Assembly (NCBI RefSeq): GCF_030504985.1
Contig: NZ_JASERU010000001.1
Coordinates: forward strand, 62,001-126,000
DNA: 64,000 nt
Origin: Fulvimonas sp. R45
GTDB taxonomy: Bacteria; Pseudomonadota; Gammaproteobacteria; Xanthomonadales; Rhodanobacteraceae
Direction of reading: 5' to 3'
Below are positions 45,502 to 58,447 of this stretch, one piece after another. Within the stretch, counting starts at the first letter, position 1. Each line of letters begins with the position of its first letter. The notes under the pieces are model-generated. The model made no database searches. It saw nothing but the letters and a program-made list of their open reading frames with translations, and was not told the origin of the DNA. Both the position numbers and the translations under genes were made by a program.

Positions 45502-46506
45502 TTACTGTCGGCGCCGCGACAAACGGCGTTTCAGGGCCAGCCATGTTGCTGCCGCGGCCAGATAGGCCACCATGCAGAACGGCAACGCCATCCCTGACAC
45601 GAACAAGGATGCCGATGCCAGCGGCAACGCCACCAGGACGTTCCATCCCAGGTAGCGTGCAGTCCCCCCCGTATGCGAGCAGCCGCTGCGCACCATCCAT
45701 TGATACAGATGCTCGCGGTGCGCAGTGTACCAGCGGCGCCCGCGCAGCATCCGGCTGAGCAAGGTTAGACCGGCGTCGGTGACGAAGGCTGAACACAGGG
45801 CCAAGGCCGGCCAGAGCAGCCGGTGCTCCACCCGCCACAGCATCGCGATTAGCATGAACAGCAGCAAACCAAGGCTGCCGCTACCCACGTCGCCCATGAA
45901 GATCCGCGCCGGCGAGCGGTTGTAGCGCCAGAAACCCAGTGCCGCCGCCGCCAGGCAGGCGCAGGCCGTGCACAGCGCCGGCTGGCCGGCCAGCCAGGCC
46001 ATCACGGCCAGCCCCGCGGCGACGAACACGGTCTGCTGCGCCAGCAGGCCGTCGATGCCGTCCATGAAGTTGTGCAGGTTCACGCTCCAGGTCCCGCCCA
46101 GCACCAGCAACGGCGCCCACCACCACGACAGGCCGCCGGTGGCCAGCAACGCGGCGGTGAACAGCGCGGCGGCGGCCAGTTGCGCGCTGAAGCGCGGCAG
46201 TACGGGCAACGGGCGGTGGTCGTCCCACCAGCCGACCAGGGCCACCACGGCGAAGGCCAGCGCCAGCGCGACCACCAGTGTTACCGGCCAGGCCGGCGCC
46301 AGCAGCCGCAGGCAGACAGGCAACGTGACCAGTACCGCCACCACCACGCCGATGCCGCCGCCGCGCGGCGTGGGTACCGCATGCGAGCGGCGCTGGCCGG
46401 GCCGGTCGAGCATGCCGCGGCGGTGCGCGTAGCCGATCGCCGCACGCACCACGCCCGCCGACAGCAGCAGCGAAACCAGCACCAACCCTGGCGCGAGCAG
46501 CGTCAT
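45502..46506 (-). CDS. polyprenyl-phosphate sugar-1-phosphate transferase (WecA/WbpL/MraY superfamily)
   Basis: A 334-residue inner-membrane protein of ten or eleven helices. Family motifs are in place: GWWDDHRPLP near residue 91 (DDxxD-like), NLHNFMDGIDGLL near 144, FMGDVGSGSLG near 204, and the HIS loop HREHLYQ near 265. It starts lipid-linked glycan synthesis by moving GlcNAc-1-P or a related sugar phosphate to undecaprenyl phosphate. With the dehydratase and galU downstream this is a surface-polysaccharide initiation module; sugar specificity cannot be read. 7 bases after lapB. Confidence 0.92.
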   Translation of the reverse strand: MTLLAPGLVLVSLLLSAGVVRAAIGYAHRRGMLDRPGQRRSHAVPTPRGGGIGVVVAVLVTLPVCLRLLAPAWPVTLVVALALAFAVVALVGWWDDHRPLPVLPRFSAQLAAAALFTAALLATGGLSWWWAPLLVLGGTWSVNLHNFMDGIDGLLAQQTVFVAAGLAVMAWLAGQPALCTACACLAAAALGFWRYNRSPARIFMGDVGSGSLGLLLFMLIAMLWRVEHRLLWPALALCSAFVTDAGLTLLSRMLRGRRWYTAHREHLYQWMVRSGCSHTGGTARYLGWNVLVALPLASASLFVSGMALPFCMVAYLAAAATWLALKRRLSRRRQ

Positions 46507-46513
46507 CCGTGGC

Positions 46514-47686
46514 CTACTCGTTGGCCACGCCGTGGATCGGCCGGATCGTGCTCCAGCTCTTGCAGCTCGGGCACTGCCAATGGTGCGCCTTGGCGCCGAA
46601 GCCGCAGCGGCTGCAACGGTACATCGCCTGGCCTTCCAGCAGCTTGCGGGTGAGGTCGCGCAGGATCAGGAAGTTCTCGCGCGCCTCGCCCTCGATCTTG
46701 TCCATGGTGGCGTCGATCAGCGCCATCAGGCCGCGCACCGACGGGCGCTGGCGCAACTGCGAGGTGAGGAACTCGATCGCCGGCTTCTCGCCGTCGCGCT
46801 GCTGGTACAGCCGGGTCAGCGCCAGCACCGGCGAGATGCCGTGGTAGCGGTCCAGGATCTCGCGCAGGAAGCGCTCCGCGCGCGCCATCTGGCCGGAGCG
46901 CGCATAGCCGTCCAGCAGGGGCGGCAGGATCTCCGGCACGAAGGCGATGTCGGCGTCCACCGCACGCTCGTAGGCGTCCACGGCCTCGGCGTGGCGACCC
47001 TCGTCCGCATGCAGGCGGCCGGTGAGCATGAAGGCGCGCACGCAGTCGGACTGGCACTCGAAGGCCTGCCGCAAGTAGTCGCGCGCCTCGGCGCGGGCGC
47101 CGTGCTGGCGCGATTGCTCGGCCAACTCGCAATAGAACTGCGCGATCGTGGTCGACTCGTCCTCGCCGGTCATCGCCTCCAGCCGGCGCGCATGCTCGAT
47201 CGCCTTGTGCCAGTCGCGCTCGTGCTGGTAGATCGCGATCAGGTGGCGCAGCGCCGACGGCGCGTGGGCGTTCATCGCCACCAGGTCGGAGAACAGCGTC
47301 TCGGCGCGATCGAGCAGGCCGGCGCGCATGTAGTCCTCGCCCAGCTCCAGCAGGGCCACGGTCTTCATCGCCTCGGTCAGGCCCGGACGCGAGACCAGGT
47401 GCTGGTGCAGGCGGATCGCGCGGTCGACCTCGCCGCGGCGACGGAACAGGTTGCCCAGCGCCAGGTGGGTCTCCACCGTGTCGCGGTTGTACTCGGCGAG
47501 GCGCAGGAACACCTCGATCGCCTTGTCCTGCTCCTCGTTGAGCAGATAGTTGAGGCCGCGGAAGTAGTCCGACGACAGCTCGCTGACCCGTTCGCCGGAA
47601 CGCCGCGCGCCGGCGCGACGCGCCGTCCACCAGCCGCTGACGAAGGCCGCGGGAACCAGCAGGGCCAGCAGGTAGATCGGGGTCAT
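46514..47686 (-). CDS. lapB: lipopolysaccharide assembly protein LapB (YciM)
   Basis: A 390-residue inner-membrane-anchored cytosolic TPR protein that tunes LPS synthesis by directing FtsH to LpxC. One N-terminal helix (MTPIYLLALLVPAAFVSGWW), about nine TPRs from residue 37 (SSDYFRGLNYLLNEEQDKAIEVF), and the C-terminal rubredoxin-like zinc site with two CxxC pairs (CSRCGF, CPSCKSW). ATG at 47686 is in ATGA overlap with the lapA stop, the arrangement seen in E. coli. Confidence 0.96.
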   Translation of the reverse strand: MTPIYLLALLVPAAFVSGWWTARRAGARRSGERVSELSSDYFRGLNYLLNEEQDKAIEVFLRLAEYNRDTVETHLALGNLFRRRGEVDRAIRLHQHLVSRPGLTEAMKTVALLELGEDYMRAGLLDRAETLFSDLVAMNAHAPSALRHLIAIYQHERDWHKAIEHARRLEAMTGEDESTTIAQFYCELAEQSRQHGARAEARDYLRQAFECQSDCVRAFMLTGRLHADEGRHAEAVDAYERAVDADIAFVPEILPPLLDGYARSGQMARAERFLREILDRYHGISPVLALTRLYQQRDGEKPAIEFLTSQLRQRPSVRGLMALIDATMDKIEGEARENFLILRDLTRKLLEGQAMYRCSRCGFGAKAHHWQCPSCKSWSTIRPIHGVANE

Positions 47687-47943
47687 GCGCGATTCGGGGC
47701 CTTGTCGTCGCGCTGCCGCGCCTCGCGCCGGCGCTGCCGGCGGTGCCGCGACGACACGCCCAGCCACGCCGTCATCCCGCCCAGCAGCCAGCCGAGCACC
47801 AGCGCGCCGAGCAGCGCGGCGCCCTTGGGCAGCTGCATCCGCGCGAAGCCGAGATCGTAGGACACCAGGTCGGCGTTCAGCGCGCCCAGCACCACGCCGG
47901 CGGCGGCGAACAGCAGCAGGATGAGGATCACGATCGGTCGCAT
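47683..47943 (-). CDS. lapA: lipopolysaccharide assembly protein LapA domain protein (DUF1049)
   Basis: An 86-residue inner-membrane protein with two helices (about residues 3-22 and 40-62) separated by the DUF1049 segment NADLVSYDLGFARMQLP, and a very basic C-terminal tail. In E. coli LapA works with LapB in LPS assembly. First gene of this run, 155 bases after ihfB, where a terminator for ihfB is found. Confidence 0.93.
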   Translation of the reverse strand: MRPIVILILLLFAAAGVVLGALNADLVSYDLGFARMQLPKGAALLGALVLGWLLGGMTAWLGVSSRHRRQRRREARQRDDKAPNRA

Positions 47944-48039
47944 CGCGCGACTTTAACCGATTGCCGGCAGGCGGCACAGGCACCACGCGCGCAAAGGTTC
48001 AGCGGACGGCCGGTGCGCATGAAGTTGCGCAGGCGCGGC

Positions 48040-48076
48040 AAAAAGAAAGGCAGGATCGGCCGCAGCCGCCTGCCTT
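48040..48076 (-). terminator. rho-independent terminator after ihfB
   Basis: On the minus strand an 8-bp stem AAGGCAGG/CCTGCCTT with a 14-base GC-rich loop (which can pair further) is followed by TCTTTTT. It closes the rpsA-ihfB transcript 22 bases after the ihfB stop, so lapA should have its own promoter. Confidence 0.85.
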
Positions 48077-48098
48077 GTCGGATTCCCGGAGTACGGCC

Positions 48099-48398
48099 TC
48101 AGTCGGCCACCGGCTCCAGGAACATGTTCACGCGTTCGCGAAGTTCCTTGCCCGGCTTGAAGTGCGGCACGTGCTTGCCGGGCAGCGCTACCGCTTCGCC
48201 GGTCTTGGGATTGCGGCCCATCCGCGGCGGCCGGTAATGCAGGGCGAAGCTGCCGAACCCGCGGACCTCGATGCGCTCGCCGCTGGCCAGCGCCTGGCTC
48301 ATCTGCTCGATCACGCTCTTGACGGCCAGTTCGACGTCGCCAAATGCAAGGTGGGTCTGGCGCCGCGCCAGCGCCTCGATCAGTTCGGATTTGGTCAT
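48099..48398 (-). CDS. ihfB: integration host factor subunit beta
   Basis: A 99-residue DNA-bending protein that forms the IHF heterodimer. [17 protein letters not shown] at the start and the beta-arm [25 protein letters not shown] near residues 45-70, with the intercalating Pro in RNPKTG, are standard. Start ATG 48398 chosen; the longer frame overlaps a hairpin. Lies 68 bases after rpsA as in most gammaproteobacteria. Confidence 0.97.
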   Translation of the reverse strand: MTKSELIEALARRQTHLAFGDVELAVKSVIEQMSQALASGERIEVRGFGSFALHYRPPRMGRNPKTGEAVALPGKHVPHFKPGKELRERVNMFLEPVAD

Positions 48399-48426
48399 GG
48401 GTCCCCAATGTCCGTGACGTGGAACG

Positions 48427-48455
48427 GCACGGGGCGGCGCAACACCGCCCCGTGC
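48427..48455 (-). promoter_or_regulatory. hairpin in the rpsA-ihfB spacer
   Basis: A perfect 11-bp stem GCACGGGGCGG/CCGCCCCGTGC with a 7-base loop, 11 bases past the rpsA stop. No U-run follows, so it is likely a transcript-stability or processing hairpin that lets some transcription reach ihfB. Confidence 0.6.
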
Positions 48456-48466
48456 GCACATGGCCC

Positions 48467-50143
48467 TTACTCGGCCTTGTTGAGCTGTTCCTTCAGCAGC
48501 GCGCCGAGCTTCGTGGTGGCGCCGCCGGAGGCGGAGCCGTACTCGGCCAGGGCATCCTGCAGGTCGGCCTCGTCCTTGGCGCGGATCGAGAGCGCCAGCT
48601 GGCGGCCCTTGCGGTCCATGCCGGTGAACTTGGCCTCGACCTTGTCGCCCACCTTCAGGTGCTGGGTGGCGTCGTCGATGCGCTCCTTGGCGATGTCGTT
48701 GGCGCGCAGGTAACCCTCCACGCCGTCGCCCAGGTCGATCACCGCACCCTTGGCGTCCACTTCCTTCACCGTGCCGGTGACGATGCTGCCACGCGGGTTG
48801 GTGGCCATGAACTGGCCGAACGGGTCCTGCTCCATCTGCTTGATGCCGAGGGAGATGCGCTCGCGCTCCGGGTCGACCGCCAGCACCACCGCCTCGATCT
48901 CGTCGCCCTTCTTGAAGTTACGCACGAGGTCTTCGCCGGACGCCTGCCAGGAAATGTCGGACAGGTGCACCAGGCCGTCGATGCCGCCGTCCAGGCCGAT
49001 GAAGATGCCGAAGTCGGTGATCGACTTGATCTGGCCGGAAACCTTGTCGCCCTTCTTGTGCATGGCGGCGAAGGCTTCCCACGGGTTGGAGCGGGTCTGC
49101 TTGATGCCCAGCGAGATGCGGCGACGCTCCTCGTCCACGTCCAGCACCATCACCTCGGTCTCGTCGCCGACCTGCACCACCTTGGCCGGGTTGACGTTCT
49201 TGTTGGTCCAGTCCATCTCGGACACGTGGACCAGACCCTCGACGCCCGGCTCGATCTCGACGAAGCAGCCGTAGTCGGTGACGTTGGAGACCTTGCCGAA
49301 CAGGCGCGAGCCCACCGGGTAGCGACGCGAGATGTTCACCCACGGATCGTCGCCCAGCTGCTTCAGGCCCAGCGAGACGCGGTTGCGCTCGCGGTCGAAC
49401 TTCAGCACGCGCACGTCGAGCTCGTCGCCGACGTTGACCACCTCGGACGGATGGCGCACGCGCTTCCACGCCATGTCGGTGATGTGCAGCAGGCCGTCGA
49501 TGCCGCCCAGGTCCACGAACGCGCCGTAGTCGGTGAGGTTCTTCACCACGCCCTTGACCACCGCGCCCTCGTTCAGGCGCTCCAGCAGCTTCTCGCGCTC
49601 CTCGGAGAACTCGGTCTCGACGACGGCGCGGCGGCTGACCACCACGTTGTTGCGCTTGCGGTCCAGCTTGATGATCTTGAACTCGAGCTCCTTGCCCTCG
49701 AGGTACACCGGGTCGCGCACCGGGCGCACGTCCACCAGCGAACCGGGCAGGAACGCGCGGACGTCCTTGATGTCGACGGTGAAGCCGCCCTTGACCTTGC
49801 CGGAGATCATGCCGGTCACGGTCTCTTCCTTGTCGAAGGCCTCCTCCAGGGTGTCCCACACCATGGAGCGCTTGGCCTTCTCGCGGGAGAGCTTGGTCTC
49901 GCCGAAGCCGTCTTCGAGGGCGTCGAGGGCAACCTTCACCTCGTCGCCGACCTGCACTTCCAGCTCGCCCTTCTCGTCCTTGAACTGCTCGATGGGGACG
50001 ATGCCTTCGCTCTTGAGGCCCGCGTTGATCACGACGACGTCGTTGCGGATTTCCACCACGATGCCGGTGACGATGGCGCCGGGCTTCAGCTTGGCGATGG
50101 CCTGCTGGCTCTGTTCAAACAGTTCGGCAAAACTTTCAGTCAT
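48467..50143 (-). CDS. rpsA: 30S ribosomal protein S1
   Basis: A 558-residue RNA-binding protein with six S1 (OB-fold) domains; repeats are seen near residues 20, 105, 190, 275, 362 and 450, each with a GxVxxxxxxGxFVxL-type core such as [21 protein letters not shown]. It brings mRNAs to the ribosome. Start [12 protein letters not shown] is conserved; upstream codons belong to the leader. cmk-rpsA-ihfB is the standard order. The 178-base leader before it may carry the autoregulatory S1 target. Confidence 0.98.
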   Translation of the reverse strand: MTESFAELFEQSQQAIAKLKPGAIVTGIVVEIRNDVVVINAGLKSEGIVPIEQFKDEKGELEVQVGDEVKVALDALEDGFGETKLSREKAKRSMVWDTLEEAFDKEETVTGMISGKVKGGFTVDIKDVRAFLPGSLVDVRPVRDPVYLEGKELEFKIIKLDRKRNNVVVSRRAVVETEFSEEREKLLERLNEGAVVKGVVKNLTDYGAFVDLGGIDGLLHITDMAWKRVRHPSEVVNVGDELDVRVLKFDRERNRVSLGLKQLGDDPWVNISRRYPVGSRLFGKVSNVTDYGCFVEIEPGVEGLVHVSEMDWTNKNVNPAKVVQVGDETEVMVLDVDEERRRISLGIKQTRSNPWEAFAAMHKKGDKVSGQIKSITDFGIFIGLDGGIDGLVHLSDISWQASGEDLVRNFKKGDEIEAVVLAVDPERERISLGIKQMEQDPFGQFMATNPRGSIVTGTVKEVDAKGAVIDLGDGVEGYLRANDIAKERIDDATQHLKVGDKVEAKFTGMDRKGRQLALSIRAKDEADLQDALAEYGSASGGATTKLGALLKEQLNKAE

Positions 50144-50321
50144 GTTGATTCCAGATGAGAAAAAGGCGGTTGCGATGTGCGCGCCGTCGGATGTAATGCG
50201 CACAGGCGGAACAGCCCACCGGTTGTGGGTGACTCGGCCAATCTCCCCGCAGGGAAACCCCTCGGCACCGTTGACCACCATCCCCCGCCGCGGCAGGGGC
50301 ACGAAAGCCGCCGCGCAGCGT
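50144..50321 (-). promoter_or_regulatory. rpsA 5' leader / cmk-rpsA spacer, possible autoregulatory region
   Basis: A 178-base spacer with several short self-complementary stretches (for example CCACAAC/GTTGTGG-like pairing near 50210). In E. coli the structured rpsA leader mediates S1 autogenous control; a similar role here is inference from position only. I see no other gene in it. Confidence 0.35.
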
Positions 50322-51002
50322 TCAGCGCTGCACGACGGCGAGAACCTTGGCGACCACGTCGGCGATGGGCATGCCGGTGGTATCCACCAGCACCGCATCG
50401 ACGGCGGGCTTCAGCGGCGCGACCGCCCGCGACGCATCGCGTGCATCGCGCGCCTCGATTTCGCGCTGAAGGCCGCCTAGTGTAACGTTCAGCCCCTTTT
50501 CCTTCAACTGCTTATAGCGCCTTTTCGCCCGTTCGGCGGCACTGGCGGTGAGGAACACCTTGAACGGCGTGTCGGGGAAGATCACGGTGCCCATGTCGCG
50601 CCCGTCCGCGACCAGCCCGGGCAGCTTGCGGAAACCCAGCTGAAGATCCACAAGTGCCTGGCGCACCGAGGGAATCGAGGCGATCGCCGAGGCCGCCGCA
50701 CCGCCGGTTTCGGTGCGCAGCTCGTCGGTGGCGTCGTGCCCGTTCACCAGCACCCGGGTGTCGCCGCCATCCGCGGCGGGGGCGAAGCGGATTTTCGTGG
50801 ATTGCGCGCAGCGGGTCACCGCCTCGGCGTCGGACAGGTCCAGCCCCGCCGCGCCGGCCGCATAGCCCACCGCGCGGTACAGCGCGCCGGAATCCAGCAG
50901 CCGCCAGCCCAGGCGCTCGGCCACCAGGCGGCTGACCGTGCCCTTGCCCGAGCCGGAAGGTCCGTCGATGGTCAGTACCGGGGCGGACGGGTTCGGGCTC
51001 AT
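50322..51002 (-). CDS. cmk: cytidylate kinase
   Basis: A 226-residue CMP/dCMP kinase. Walker [10 protein letters not shown] at residues 14-22, NMP-binding [14 protein letters not shown], and [15 protein letters not shown] near 130 are the family motifs. Normal length. First gene of the cmk-rpsA-ihfB set; diverges from the fadH-like gene across a 227-base spacer containing a PsrA-type site. Confidence 0.97.
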   Translation of the reverse strand: MSPNPSAPVLTIDGPSGSGKGTVSRLVAERLGWRLLDSGALYRAVGYAAGAAGLDLSDAEAVTRCAQSTKIRFAPAADGGDTRVLVNGHDATDELRTETGGAAASAIASIPSVRQALVDLQLGFRKLPGLVADGRDMGTVIFPDTPFKVFLTASAAERAKRRYKQLKEKGLNVTLGGLQREIEARDARDASRAVAPLKPAVDAVLVDTTGMPIADVVAKVLAVVQR

Positions 51003-51201
51003 GCGGGCACCAGGCGGCGGAAGAACGGCTATCTTAACCCGCCGCCTCCGTCAGGGCGCGCGCATGCCCCGCCGCTCCGGTCGGCAACGACCGCGCCGGA
51101 ACTTCGAAGCGACGCCGTCGAGGCGCCGAGCCCCAGACATCCACGCCACGTGGCAGGCCGCACGGCCGGGCGCTTGCGTCCACGCCCGGCAACGGGCACA
51201 T

Positions 51202-51217
51202 TCATACGGTCGTTTGA
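51202..51217 (+). promoter_or_regulatory. PsrA-type operator upstream of the fadH-like gene
   Basis: TCATACGGTCGTTTGA matches the perfect palindrome TCAAACGATCGTTTGA at 19009-19024 in 14 of 16 bases, with one half-site exact. It ends 12 bases before the ATG, so binding would block transcription or initiation. Confidence 0.65.
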
Positions 51218-53248
<2,031 letters not shown>

Positions 53249-53319
53249 GAGCCTTTTGCCGCATGCACACGAATGCCACGGCACCTCAAGAAGGTCCGTG
53301 AGCTCATTGAAAGGAAAGA

Positions 53320-53448
53320 AGAAATAAAGCGCCCCGCGAGCGACGCGTCAGTATCGGCTCATGGGGAGAGAAGCCGGATACTGCATGAGTAGCGTCGCTG
53401 CGGGGCGAGGGCCACACCACCCGGGGGGAGGGGGTTGGTGGCGTGACG
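53320..53448 (-). ncRNA. candidate intergenic small RNA with C-rich loops (possibly sX13-like)
   Basis: A minus-strand unit of about 129 bases with its own promoter (53455-53483). Hairpin 1 (about 53410-53440) pairs CACCA with TGGTG around a loop of C5-T-C6. Hairpin 2 has a 15-16-bp closing stem (53392-53406 with 53331-53346, one bulge) and an inner 11-bp stem (53372-53383 with 53349-53359) capped by a loop containing CTCCCC. A U-rich end, TTTATTTCTTCTTT, follows. C-rich loops are the hallmark of Xanthomonas sRNA sX13; identity is a hypothesis. No ORF fits. Confidence 0.6.
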
Positions 53449-53454
53449 AGAGCT

Positions 53455-53483
53455 ACTTTATGATCGACGCGATACAGAATCAA
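53455..53483 (-). promoter_or_regulatory. sigma-70 promoter of the candidate sRNA
   Basis: Minus strand: -35 TTGATT (53478-53483), 17 bases, -10 TAAAGT (53455-53460). It overlaps the AT-rich region in front of the divergent LysR gene, so the regulator could control both. Confidence 0.6.
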
Positions 53484-53520
53484 ATATATATTTAGATCGA
53501 TATTTATATGGATCGCATAT

Positions 53521-54426
53521 ATGTTTGACTTCCGCCAATTGCGCTACTTCGTCGCCGTGGCCGAGGAGCTGAGCTTCACCCGGGCCGCCCAGCGCCTGCA
53601 CATCTCGCAGCCGCCGCTGTCGCAGCAGATCCAGGCGCTGGAACAGGACCTGGGCGCGCGCCTGCTGGAGCGCAACAAGCGCAACGTATCGCTGACCGAG
53701 CCCGGCCGGCTGTTCCTCGAGCAGGCGCGGCAGATCCTGGACCGCGCCGAGCAGGCGCGCCAGCGCGTCGCCGAGGCCGCCGCCGGCTTCAGCGGCGAAT
53801 TGCGGCTGGCCTATACGGTGTCGGTCTCGTTTCATCCGGCGCTGCCGCAGATCCTGCTGCGCTTCGGCCGCAACGCGCCGAACGTGCGCGTGCGGCTCAG
53901 CGAAATGTACACCGAGCCGCAGTTCTCCGCGCTGCGCGCAGGCCAGATCGACGTGGGCTTCGTGCGCAGCGAGCCCGTCCACGAAGTGGACGCCCGTGCC
54001 CTGCGGCTGCAGGTGATCGACCGCGAACCGCTGCTGCTGGCCCTGCCCTCCGGCCACCCGCTGGCCACGCGCCGGCGCCTGCGCATAGGCGACGTGGCCG
54101 GCGAGGCCTTCGTGGCCCAGCCACGCGAACTGGCCGCCACGCTGTACGACCGCCTGGTCCAGCTGGCCGCCAAGTCGGACTTCCACCCGCAGATCCGCCA
54201 GCACGCCCAGCAGTTGAACGGCTTGCTGGCGCTGGTGGCCGCCGGCATCGGACTGGCGCTGGTGCCGGCCACGATGCGCGCGGTGCAGCTGGCCGGCGTC
54301 AGCTACGTGCCGCTGGAGGACCCGGACGCCTACCTGCTGCTGGCCGTGGCCTGCCGCGCGGACGACACCTCGCCCGTGCTGGCGCAATTCCTGGCCACGG
54401 TCGCCGGGCCCGAAGTCCGTTCATGA
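53521..54426 (+). CDS. LysR-family transcriptional regulator (CatR/BenM/CynR-like)
   Basis: A 301-residue LTTR. The winged helix-turn-helix is at residues 1-60 (FRQLRYFVAVAEELSFTRAAQRLHISQPPLSQQIQALE, close to the aromatic-compound regulators), and the two-lobed effector domain at 90-295. It is not next to a catabolic operon; its only divergent neighbour is the candidate sRNA. The 60 bases before it are strikingly AT-rich (ATATATATTTAGATCGATATTTATAT region), typical of an LTTR box but without an obvious T-N11-A pair I can fix. Effector unknown. Confidence 0.93.
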   Translation: MFDFRQLRYFVAVAEELSFTRAAQRLHISQPPLSQQIQALEQDLGARLLERNKRNVSLTEPGRLFLEQARQILDRAEQARQRVAEAAAGFSGELRLAYTVSVSFHPALPQILLRFGRNAPNVRVRLSEMYTEPQFSALRAGQIDVGFVRSEPVHEVDARALRLQVIDREPLLLALPSGHPLATRRRLRIGDVAGEAFVAQPRELAATLYDRLVQLAAKSDFHPQIRQHAQQLNGLLALVAAGIGLALVPATMRAVQLAGVSYVPLEDPDAYLLLAVACRADDTSPVLAQFLATVAGPEVRS

Positions 54427-54444
54427 TTCCGGGTCTCCATGGGC

Positions 54445-54473
54445 TTGTGACAAGCCCTTGGAATCGCTACAAT
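54445..54473 (+). promoter_or_regulatory. strong sigma-70 promoter of rpmJ
   Basis: -35 TTGTGA (54445-54450), 17 bases, -10 TACAAT (54468-54473). A short palindrome GGGCTTG-TGA-CAAGCCC (54441-54457) overlaps the -35; it could be the LysR gene's terminator stem or an operator. The transcript would start about 30 bases before the rpmJ GTG. Confidence 0.75.
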
Positions 54474-54511
54474 TCCGTGCTTGATTTTTTCATCCGTTCC
54501 AGGAGCTGGCC

Positions 54512-54637
54512 GTGAAGGTGCTTTCCTCTCTGAAGTCCGCGAAGCAGCGGCACCGCGACTGCAAGGTCGTGCGCCGTCGCGGCAAGGTGTTCGTGATCTG
54601 CAAGAGCAACCCGCGTTTCAAGGCCCGTCAGCGCTGA
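54512..54637 (+). CDS. rpmJ: 50S ribosomal protein L36, zinc-free (YkgO-like) form
   Basis: A 41-residue protein starting at GTG with AGGAG six bases upstream. It begins [18 protein letters not shown] and ends [15 protein letters not shown]. It matches the C-minus L36 type (E. coli YkgO): of the zinc ligands of classic L36 (three Cys and one His) only two Cys remain, at 17 and 30. In Xanthomonadales this form stands alone outside the ribosomal operons. A promoter and a terminator delimit a monocistronic unit. Confidence 0.93.
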   Translation: MKVLSSLKSAKQRHRDCKVVRRRGKVFVICKSNPRFKARQR

Positions 54638-54659
54638 TCCCAGCCGCGACGCGTCGACG

Positions 54660-54687
54660 AAAAAGGCCGCTTCGAAGCGGCCTTTTT
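54660..54687. terminator. bidirectional terminator between rpmJ and greA
   Basis: A perfect 28-base palindrome: AAAAAGGCCGCTTC and its complement. GC stem with TCGA-type loop and T5 at the plus-strand end, T5 also on the minus strand. It serves both convergent genes. Confidence 0.92.
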
Positions 54688-54745
54688 CGTGCCCGGCCTC
54701 CGTGGCCCCGCGCCCGTGCGCAGGGCGCGAAAGAGCCCGGCGGCG

Positions 54746-55218
54746 CTACTCGTAGCGCACGCCGGTGATCTCGTAGCGCTTCACCCCGTTGGGCGCGGTG
54801 AACTCGAAGCTGTCGCCCTCGTTCTTGCCGATCAGCGCGCGCGCGATCGGCGAGGACACCGCGATCAGGCGCTTCTTGATGTCGGCCTCGAGGTCGCCCA
54901 CGATCTGGTAGGTCACCGCCTCGCCGGAGTCCTCGTCCTCCAGGTCCACGGTGGCGCCGAACACCACCTTGCTGCCCGCGCCCAGGCGCGACACGTCGAT
55001 CACCTCGGCGGTGGACAGCGCCGCCTCCAGTTCCGCGATGCGGCCCTCGATGAAGCTCTGCAGCTCGCGCGCGGCGTGGTACTCGGCGTTCTCCTTCAGG
55101 TCGCCGTGCGCGCGAGCCTCGGCGATCGCCGCGATGATGCGCGGACGCTCCTCCGACTTCAGGCGGTCCAGCTCGGCGCGCAGGCGCTCCGAGCCGGTCT
55201 TGGTGATGGGGGCGCGGC

Positions 55219-55222
<4 letters not shown>
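54746..55222 (-). CDS. greA: transcription elongation factor GreA
   Basis: A 158-residue factor that enters the RNA polymerase secondary channel and stimulates cleavage of backtracked RNA. The N-terminal coiled coil carries the acidic tip in [13 protein letters not shown] near residues 40-52; the C-terminal FKBP-like domain ends [13 protein letters not shown] overlap with carB makes it the third gene of carA-carB-greA, the usual xanthomonad order. Confidence 0.98.
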
Positions 55223-58446
<3,224 letters not shown>

Positions 58447-58447
58447 C

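Noticed and set aside
53331-53406. tRNA or 6S RNA identity for the hairpin region near 53370
   Set aside because: No cloverleaf, anticodon arm or CCA end; too short and lacking the central bubble of 6S.
54481-54768. A 95-codon plus-strand frame overlapping rpmJ
   Set aside because: Wrong frame; rpmJ in the next frame matches L36 and has promoter, SD and terminator.
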